Assembly: GCA_025965755.1 (NCBI GenBank)
Contig: JAOPWI010000168.1
Span: 1 to 17,260, forward strand
DNA: 17,260 nt
From: Frankiales bacterium
Lineage (GTDB): Bacteria; Actinomycetota; Actinomycetes; Mycobacteriales; SCTD01
Direction of reading: 5' to 3'
How positions within the stretch are numbered: position 1 is the stretch's first letter; each line of letters opens with the position of its first letter. The notes below the pieces were generated by a model. That model had not been told where the DNA came from. It ran no database searches and was given only the letters and a program-made list of their open reading frames with translations. Shown piece by piece: positions 14,245-17,260 of the stretch. The position numbers and the translations under genes were made by a program.

Positions 14245-14691
14245 TCACTCCCAGGCGGTGGCGCGGGGCAGCGCCGGACCGGCCGGCCGGGCGACGGCGA
14301 ACCGGCGGCCGCTGACCTGCTCGGGCACGATCCGCAGGAAGCACGGCTTCGGGCCGCTGTGCCACGGGCGCAGGGGCAGGGCGAGGGCGGCGACCAGCTC
14401 GTCGATGCGCTGCACCAGCTCGGCCCGGCCCTTGACCACGACGCTCCACGCCTCGCCCGTGGCGCTGTCGTAGCCGTCGGCCTCGAAGGCCACCGGCCCC
14501 TCCAGCGCCGCGAGCAGCTTGCGACCCGGCGCGGTGCGCAGCACGACCGTGCCGTGGTCCACCACGTGGTTGACCGGGAAGACGTCGACGTGACCGTCGG
14601 GCATGACCGCCAGCCGGCCGACCTGGCAGGATCGCAGCAGCGCCAGGCAAGCGTCCGGGGCGAGGACCGTGGTGCCGGTGTCGGTGTTCAT
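14245..14691 (-). CDS. Pyridoxamine 5'-phosphate oxidase family flavin/nitroreductase-like protein
   Basis: A 148-residue split-barrel protein. ACLALLRSCQVGRLAVMPDGHVDVFPVNHVVD (14-45), VVLRTAPGRKLLAAL (49-63), GPVAFEADGYDSATGEAWSVVVKGRAELV (65-93) and a C-terminal FLRIVPEQVSGRRF are typical of actinobacterial PNPOx-like/NimA-type proteins. These bind FMN, F420 or heme rather than serving vitamin B6 synthesis. Members are often hypoxia-induced under DosR/DevR. Here a DosR-like box lies 36 nt upstream of the start, and a universal stress protein and fermentation gene remnants are nearby. The ATG (14691-14689) has a GGTGGG ribosome-site-like sequence. The natural substrate is unknown. Confidence 0.87.
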   Translation of the reverse strand: MNTDTGTTVLAPDACLALLRSCQVGRLAVMPDGHVDVFPVNHVVDHGTVVLRTAPGRKLLAALEGPVAFEADGYDSATGEAWSVVVKGRAELVQRIDELVAALALPLRPWHSGPKPCFLRIVPEQVSGRRFAVARPAGPALPRATAWE

Positions 14692-14726
14692 GTGCCCACC
14701 GTGCGCCCGGGCACGCTGGCGAGGGA

Positions 14727-14740
14727 GGGCCGAAGGTCCC
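14727..14740 (-). promoter_or_regulatory. DosR/DevR-like box upstream of the PNPOx gene
   Basis: On the minus strand this reads GGGACCTTCGGCCC. That resembles the core of the mycobacterial DosR motif (GGGAC, an A/T-richer centre, then GTCCC or GGCCC). It is 36 nt before the PNPOx start codon, a sensible distance for an activator site. The assignment rests on motif resemblance and on the hypoxia-regulon character of the neighbours. Confidence 0.5.
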
Positions 14741-14771
14741 GCGGTGACGGCCGCCCTGCTCTGACCGGTCC

Positions 14772-14785
14772 GGGACCTCCGGCCC
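14772..14785 (+). promoter_or_regulatory. Second DosR/DevR-like box, facing the phosphoketolase remnant and ackA
   Basis: GGGACCTCCGGCCC on the plus strand differs at one base from the box 32 nt to its left on the minus strand. The two form a divergent pair, one facing the PNPOx gene and one facing the phosphoketolase remnant. This fits a shared divergent control region. By itself a 14-bp GC-rich match would be weak. Confidence 0.45.
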
Positions 14786-14843
14786 TGGTGCCCGCGCCTG
14801 CCGCAGGGCGCGCTGCGCGTGCGCGGAGGCCGGCCGGCGTCCG

Positions 14844-15329
14844 GGGACGGTGGCGGCGGCCGACATCCTGCGCGCCCGCCTTCCGCAGCTCAAGGCGCGC
14901 GTCGTCAACGTCGTCGACCTCATGAACGCTGCCGCGCCGGCGTGACCACCCGCACGGGATGTCGCCGATGCAGTTCCGCGAGCTGTTCACCGACGCCGTC
15001 GACGTGGTCTTCGCCTTCCACGGCTACCCCGGTGCCGTGCACCAGCTCGCGCACGGGCGCCCCACACCGACCGCTTCCACGTGCGCGGGTTCGTCGAGGA
15101 GGGCACGACCACCACGCCGTTCGACATGGTGGTGAAGAACCGCGCCTCCCGCTACTACCTGGTCATCGACGCCCTCAACAACGCGGCGCGCACGCCGCTG
15201 GGCGCCACCGAGGTCAAGCAGTGGTGTGAGGACAAGCTGGCCGAGCACGCGGCCTACATCGTGGAGCACCTGGAGGACCTGCCCGAGCTGCGCGACGGGG
15301 TTCTCGGCGACTGGTCGACGGAGGCCTGA
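14844..15329 (+). pseudogene. xfp: Phosphoketolase C-terminal remnant, 5'-truncated and frameshifted
   Basis: Three pieces in changing frames line up in order with the last ~160 residues of phosphoketolase. From 14850 the sequence reads VAAADILRARLPQLKARVVNVVDLM, and that frame stops at 14943. From 14947, one base over, it reads HPHGMSPMQFRELFTD and VVFAFHGYPGAVHQL, to about 15056. From about 15063, back in the first frame, it reads TDRFHVRGFVEEGTTTTPFDM, then VIDALNN to the stop at 15327-15329. The thiamine-diphosphate catalytic domains (roughly 600 or more residues) are absent, since upstream DNA holds only regulatory sequence and the PNPOx gene. The enzyme would split xylulose-5-P or fructose-6-P to acetyl-phosphate for the adjacent acetate kinase. 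This copy cannot do that. A short intact frame (15081-15329, 82 codons) may be annotated as a protein but is a fragment. Confidence 0.85.
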
Positions 15330-15333
15330 CGGC

Positions 15334-16451
15334 GTGCGGGTGCTCGTCGTCAACGCCGGCTCGAGCAGCCTGAAGCTGTCGGTCCTTGACGGCGAGCGCA
15401 CCGTCGGGGAGCAGGACGCCGTGAGCGAGCTGCTCGAGGCGGCCGGTCCGGTCGACGCGGTGGGGCACCGCGTGGTGCACGGCGGTCCTGACCGTGCCGG
15501 CGCCGCACTGCTGAACGACGGCCTGGTCGACGCCCTGGCGGCGCTCACGCCCCTCACGCCGCTGCACCAGCCGCGCGCCGTCGCGGGCATCCGCTCGCTG
15601 CGCGAGCTGTTGCCCGACCTGCCGGCGGTCGCCTGCTTCGACACCGCGTTCCACCACGGCCTGCCGGCGGCGGCGAGGACCGACGCGCTGCCGCGGGAGT
15701 GGAACGCCCGCTGGCGGCTGCGCCGGTTCGGCTTCCACGGGCTCTCGCACGCCTACGCCGTACGGCGGGCGGCCCACCTCGTGCACAGGGACCTGCCCGG
15801 CCTGCGGGTGCTGTCGTGCCACCTGGGCGCGGGGGCCTCGCTGTGCGGGGTCGCCGGTGGCGCCAGCGTCGACACGACGATGGGGTTCACGCCGATGGAG
15901 GGTCTGGTGATGCGGACCCGGTCCGGCTCGGTCGATCCCGGCCTGTTGCTGTGGCTGCAGGAGCACGGCGGGGTCGACGCCGGCGAGCTGGCCGACACCC
16001 TCAACCACCGGTCGGGCCTGGCCGGGCTGTCCGGCACGTCGGGTGACCTGCGCGACGTGCCGGCGGCCGCCACGTCCGGCGACGCCGCGGCGCAGCTGGC
16101 GTACGACGTGTTCGTGCACCGGCTGGCCCGCGAGGCGGCGGGGATGACGGCGGCCACCGGTGGACTGGACCTGCTGGTGCTGACCGGCGGCCTCGGCGAG
16201 CACTCGGTGCCGCTGCGCCGCGACCTCGCCGGCGGCTCGCCCACCTGGGCGTGCAGGTGGACGACGGCCGCAACGCGCGCGTCGACGGCGACGCCGACAT
16301 CAGCGCCGCCGGCGCCGCCGTGCGCACCGTGGTGGTGGTCTCCCGCGAGGACCTGCAGGTCGCGGCCGAGGTGCGGGCACTGCTGGCCGGGTCAGCGACG
16401 GACGACCAGGACAGGGCACGGCGCGTGCTGCGCGACGTGGGTGCTGGTTGA
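15334..16451 (+). pseudogene. ackA: Acetate kinase, frameshifted near the 3' end
   Basis: ASKHA-fold kinase (acetyl-phosphate plus ADP to acetate plus ATP). GTG 15334 begins VRVLVVNAGSSSLKLSVLDG, 4 nt after the phosphoketolase remnant, with GGAGG 9 nt upstream. GHRVVHGG, ACFDTAFHH, RRFGFHGLSHAYAVRR, CHLGAGASLCGV, DTTMGFTPMEGLVMRTRSGSVDPG, LSGTSGDLRDV and VLTGGLGEHS are all present. After LRRDLAGG (about 16225-16238) homology jumps to another frame: LAHLGVQVDDGRN, then DADISAAGAAVRTVVVVSREDLQVAAEVRALL, ending at the stop 16449-16451. One missing base in the GC-rich stretch explains it. Read literally, the first frame runs on to 16548 with a non-homologous tail that replaces the last ~70 residues, probably inactivating. 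Its end overlaps the stress-protein gene by 60 nt. Sequencing error is a serious alternative. Confidence 0.85.
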
Positions 16452-17258
16452 TCCGAGCAGCACCCCGGCGAAGCCGCCGCGACCGCGCGAGCCGACCACG
16501 AGCAGGTCATGGGGGCGGGCAGCGGCGACCAGCTCGGGACCGGCGTGACCGACCAGGATCTCCGGTTCCACCAGCAGGCTGCTCGCGCCGACCGAGACGG
16601 CGGCGCGCAGCAGGCCGTGCCGCGCGTTCGCCTGCGGATCGGTGTGCGGCGGGCCGGCCTGGCCACCGGCCCGGGAGATCGGGTCCTCCACCTGCACCGG
16701 CACGAGCGTCGCACCGCGCCGGCGGGCCTGCTCCACGGCCAGCTCGAGGGCGGCGTAGGACTCGGGCGAGTGGTCGACCCCGACCAGCACCCGGGCCGGT
16801 GCGTGGTCGGCCGGGCCGGCCTCGGGAACGACGACCACCGGCGTCTGGGCGTGGTGCAGCACGCTGGTGCTGACGGACCCCAGCAGCGCCCGCGACAGCG
16901 GGCCGGCACCGCGGCTGCCGACGACCAGCAGCGCCGCGTCGCGGGCGGCCGCGACGAGCACCTCGGCGGTGGCACCGTTCAGGGCCACCGCGCGCGTCTC
17001 GACGCCGTCAGGAACGTCCTCCAGGGCCAGCTTGAGCCGCTCGTCCGCGAGCCGCTGGGCGGCGTCCGCCGCCTCGCCGGACATCTCCTCGACGAGGGCA
17101 CCGACCGGATAGGCCACGCCGAGGGCCGGGTTGACCCAGGCGCGCACCGCGGTCAGCGGCAGCCGCCGCGCGGCGGCCTCCCGCAGGGCCCAGCGCAGCG
17201 CGGCGTCGCCTGCCGGCGAGGCGTCCACTCCGACCACGATGCCGCCGGGACTGCTCCA
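16392..17258 (-). CDS. Tandem-domain universal stress protein, probably 5' partial
   Basis: Two UspA domains in one chain. Domain 1 starts IVVGVDASPAGDAALRWAL and ends with the ATP-binding loop VVGSRGAGPLSRALLGSVS. Domain 2 starts VLVGVDHSPESYAALELA and ends VVGSRGRGGFAGVLLGSTST. Both loops keep the G-2x-G-9x-G-S/T nucleotide motif, so ATP binding is expected. A GTG at 17237 could start it. However, the frame stays open to the right edge with PGGIVVGVDAS just before, as in complete family members, so the real start is probably outside the window. Tandem Usp proteins are classic members of actinobacterial hypoxia regulons. The 3' end overlaps the ackA pseudogene tail to tail. Confidence 0.9.
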   Translation of the reverse strand, partial: WSSPGGIVVGVDASPAGDAALRWALREAAARRLPLTAVRAWVNPALGVAYPVGALVEEMSGEAADAAQRLADERLKLALEDVPDGVETRAVALNGATAEVLVAAARDAALLVVGSRGAGPLSRALLGSVSTSVLHHAQTPVVVVPEAGPADHAPARVLVGVDHSPESYAALELAVEQARRRGATLVPVQVEDPISRAGGQAGPPHTDPQANARHGLLRAAVSVGASSLLVEPEILVGHAGPELVAAARPHDLLVVGSRGRGGFAGVLLGSTSTHVAQHAPCPVLVVRR

Positions 17259-17260
17259 CG

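Noticed and set aside
16240..16548. C-terminal extension of acetate kinase in the uninterrupted first frame
   Set aside because: It is Trp/Arg/Pro/Ser-rich with no acetate-kinase similarity. The conserved end of the protein is in the next frame.
1..17260. CRISPR arrays, insertion sequences, tRNA/rRNA genes, prophage genes
   Set aside because: I saw no repeat-spacer pattern, transposase, terminal inverted repeats, tRNA-like cloverleaf or phage gene.

Overview
The window is about 17 kb of very GC-rich, gene-dense DNA. It has GTG starts, short Shine-Dalgarno sequences and many 4-nt stop/start overlaps, which points to a high-GC actinobacterium. The genus cannot be fixed from the sequence alone. 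No rRNA, tRNA, CRISPR array, transposase or phage gene was seen.

Left part (1-4811, + strand): the end of a branched-chain-amino-acid-type (HAAT) ABC importer. It consists of a LivM permease C-terminus fused in frame to a LivG ATPase (the gene runs off the left edge), then LivF, then an ACAD10/11- or LvaA-type APH-fold kinase coupled to livF. A strong hairpin follows, then an enoyl-CoA hydratase/isomerase and a Crp/Fnr-family regulator.

Middle (4973-12508): a LysR regulator and an Amidohydro_2 (lactonase-type) hydrolase face away from a tightly overlapping + strand operon. That operon encodes an acyl-CoA dehydrogenase, a CitE-like citramalyl/malyl-CoA-type lyase, a class III CoA-transferase and a hot-dog hydratase of the mesaconyl-C4-CoA/itaconyl-CoA hydratase type. 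A lipoprotein HAAT substrate-binding protein follows. Transferase, hydratase, lyase, acyl-CoA dehydrogenase and divergent LysR are the same ingredients as the itaconate catabolic locus of Pseudomonas. The best reading is activation of a C5 dicarboxylate (itaconate or mesaconate type), hydration to citramalyl-CoA and cleavage to acetyl-CoA plus pyruvate. An alternative use of the neighbouring lactonase, kinase, dehydrogenase and hydratase genes is breakdown of a lactone or 4-hydroxy acid. An 18-20 bp bidirectional hairpin closes this block.

Right part (12560-17260): a SnoaL/NTF2-like protein diverges from an LLM flavin-dependent oxidoreductase. Next comes a group that resembles an actinobacterial hypoxia (DosR/DevR-type) regulon: a PNPOx-family flavin protein on the - strand, a C-terminal remnant of phosphoketolase, a frameshifted acetate kinase, and a tandem-domain universal stress protein that runs off the right edge. 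Two near-identical 14-bp DosR-like boxes lie between the PNPOx gene and the phosphoketolase remnant. The phosphoketolase-acetate kinase pair is broken: most of the first gene is missing, it carries two frame changes, and ackA has one. It looks like a decaying fermentative operon with its regulatory sites still present, unless the indels are assembly errors.
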